The position numbers and the translations under genes are program-made. 13,674 nt of DNA, from positions 1 through 13,674 of the forward strand of contig CAMUZC010000041.1 of assembly GCA_947165105.1 (NCBI GenBank), in the 5' to 3' direction. The notes below the pieces were generated by a model. That model was not told where the DNA came from. It saw only the letters and a list, made by a program, of their open reading frames with translations, and did no database searches. Positions 12,260 through 13,674 of the stretch are shown one piece after another (the stretch's first letter is position 1; every line of letters begins with the position of its first letter). Source of the stretch: an uncultured Lachnospiraceae bacterium (GTDB lineage Bacteria > Bacillota_A > Clostridia > TANB77 > CAG-508).

Positions 12260-13674
12260 ATGCAATTACAATTAAATAAAGAAGATAAAATACTTGTGAT
12301 TGTAGAGTCTCCAACAAAAAAACCTACTATTGCAAAGATTTTAAAAGATGGTGGATATAAAAATGCAATGATTTCTGCTAGTGTCGGACATATTATGAAA
12401 TTAGCTGACGATAAAAAATCTTGGAAAAATACTGGTATTTGGCCAGATCAAGATTTTAAAGCTAATTACAAATTAAATGAAGAAAAAGCAAAAGTCGTTG
12501 AAGAATTAAAAGCAAAAGTAAAAATGGCTGATTATATTTTTATTGCAACTGACCCAGATAGAGAAGGTCATGTTATTGCTTGGTCAATTCTAAAATTTAT
12601 TAAACCAGATATTAAGAAATGTTATAGAATGACTATGCATGAAATTACGGCTAAAGCTGTTCTTCGTGCATTAGAAAATCCTATTGAATTTAATGACAAT
12701 ATGGTTGATGCTGGAATTACTCGTTCAATCATAGATAAATTATTAGGTTATAGTTTATCCGAATGGGCTAGATTATATATTGGTGCTAAATCAGTTGGTA
12801 GATGTCAATCTGCAGGATTAATCATATTAGAAAATCGAGAAAAAGAAATTCAAGATTTTAAACCAGAATTATTTTATGATTTATATTTAAATTTCGAAAA
12901 GAATAAAACTCAATTTAAAGCTAAGTATTATGGAATTGAAGATAATAAAGTTGAACATTTTAAGACTTATGCTGAAATGGAAAATGTTGTAAAATCTTGT
13001 CTCGGAAATAAATTTAAAATTAAAAGTATTGAAAAGAAAGAAAAGAAAGAAAATCCAAAACCTCCTTTCGATACTCCATCATTTCAACAAGAAGCATCAA
13101 GTAAATTACGTTTAAAAACAAAAGATGCGCAAAGTTGTGCTCAACAATTATTCCAAGGTATTGAAGTTAATGGTAGCCATGTTGGTTTAGTTACTTATAT
13201 ACGTACAGACTCAACAGAAATGGCTCCAGAATTCGTTGATGAATTAAAGCCATATATTGAATCAACTTATGGTAAAAACTCATTTAATAAGCCAAGAACT
13301 GGAAAGAAAAATGTAAATGCTCAAGATGGACATGAATGTTTAAGATGTACTGATCCATCAATGACACCAGAAAAACTTGCAAAATATATTAAAAATGATT
13401 TATTATTAAAAGTATATAAATTAATTTGGCAAAGAACTATTGCTTCAGCATTACCTCCTACAACTATTTCTGAAACAACTTATTTAATTGAAAATAATGG
13501 CCAATTATTTACATTAGTTTCTAATGAAATTGTGGATCCAGGTTATAGAGTAGTTTATTCTTATAAAGATGATGAAGAAAATGAAGATGATACTTATGTA
13601 AAAGAAACTTTTAAAAAAGGTGAAATTCTAGAAAAATGTTCTTTAGATGGTCAAGAAAAATCAACTAAACCAAA
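12260..13674 (+). CDS. topA: Type IA DNA topoisomerase (TopA-like), partial
   Basis: 471 residues are visible; the right window edge cuts it (cellular TopA is about 700-870 aa). It relaxes negative supercoils by cutting one strand and holding it on a tyrosine. The Toprim domain is clear: V-E16-S-P-T-K at 15-20 and D98-P-D-R-E-G-H at 98-104 carry the Mg-binding acids. S-V-G-R-C-Q-S near 190 matches the S-A-G-R-V-Q-S motif. The catalytic Tyr313 sits in T-Y-I-R-T-D-S-T, and H-E-C-L-R-C-T-D near 360 matches H-E-A-I-R-P-T. The ATG follows TAGGAG. No in-frame TGA in the visible part; several TGG Trp codons. A phage-encoded TopA suggests control of supercoiling during replication. It ends the visible rightward unit. 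Confidence 0.93.
   Translation, partial: MQLQLNKEDKILVIVESPTKKPTIAKILKDGGYKNAMISASVGHIMKLADDKKSWKNTGIWPDQDFKANYKLNEEKAKVVEELKAKVKMADYIFIATDPDREGHVIAWSILKFIKPDIKKCYRMTMHEITAKAVLRALENPIEFNDNMVDAGITRSIIDKLLGYSLSEWARLYIGAKSVGRCQSAGLIILENREKEIQDFKPELFYDLYLNFEKNKTQFKAKYYGIEDNKVEHFKTYAEMENVVKSCLGNKFKIKSIEKKEKKENPKPPFDTPSFQQEASSKLRLKTKDAQSCAQQLFQGIEVNGSHVGLVTYIRTDSTEMAPEFVDELKPYIESTYGKNSFNKPRTGKKNVNAQDGHECLRCTDPSMTPEKLAKYIKNDLLLKVYKLIWQRTIASALPPTTISETTYLIENNGQLFTLVSNEIVDPGYRVVYSYKDDEENEDDTYVKETFKKGEILEKCSLDGQEKSTKP

Overview
This looks like part of a large, tightly packed, very AT-rich (roughly 25-30% G+C by eye) double-stranded DNA bacteriophage genome. The evidence is the gene mix: a phage-type SbcCD (T4 gp46/gp47-like) pair, thymidylate synthase, a dTMP-kinase-like P-loop kinase, an HD 5'-nucleotidase, a topoisomerase I and many small unknown ORFs with overlapping start and stop codons. 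No rRNA, tRNA, CRISPR array or insertion sequence was recognised.

The most important property is the genetic code. Every complete gene ends in TAA or TAG and none ends in TGA. Five in-frame TGAs lie inside three genes: one in sbcD, three in the gene at 7749-8576, and one in the gene at 10392-10760. Reading TGA as Trp (code 4) gives continuous proteins with intact motifs and correctly coupled neighbours. TGG is still the main Trp codon (about 28 TGG to 5 TGA by hand count). A Mollicutes-type host, or a phage that recodes TGA with its own tRNA, is therefore likely.

Layout: leftward genes fill 1-5473 and rightward genes fill 5843-13674. Between them is a 369-bp divergent region with a pair of 12-bp tandem repeats, an almost pure A/T block and a promoter-like element on each side, which makes it a candidate replication origin. 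The leftward arm reads from the centre: degenerate HD-domain protein, SbcD, a 59-aa acidic protein, thymidylate synthase, then a terminator. A new promoter follows and drives a putative glycosyltransferase, an HD nucleotidase, a dNMP kinase and a sugar-nucleotidyltransferase-like protein cut by the left edge. This arm looks like nucleotide metabolism and DNA processing, possibly with a sugar or modified-base branch.

The rightward arm has SbcC under its own promoter. A second promoter at about 7718 then precedes a long run of closely spaced genes: the triple-TGA gene, seven small unknown proteins (one weakly HU-like), an eighth unknown of 130 aa, a catalytically dead peptide-deformylase-like protein with a basic C-terminal extension, a 72-aa repeat-patterned protein, and a type IA topoisomerase that runs off the right edge. 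A shared 9-mer, TGTATTATA, sits 22-40 nt ahead of the first gene of each of the four inferred transcription units.
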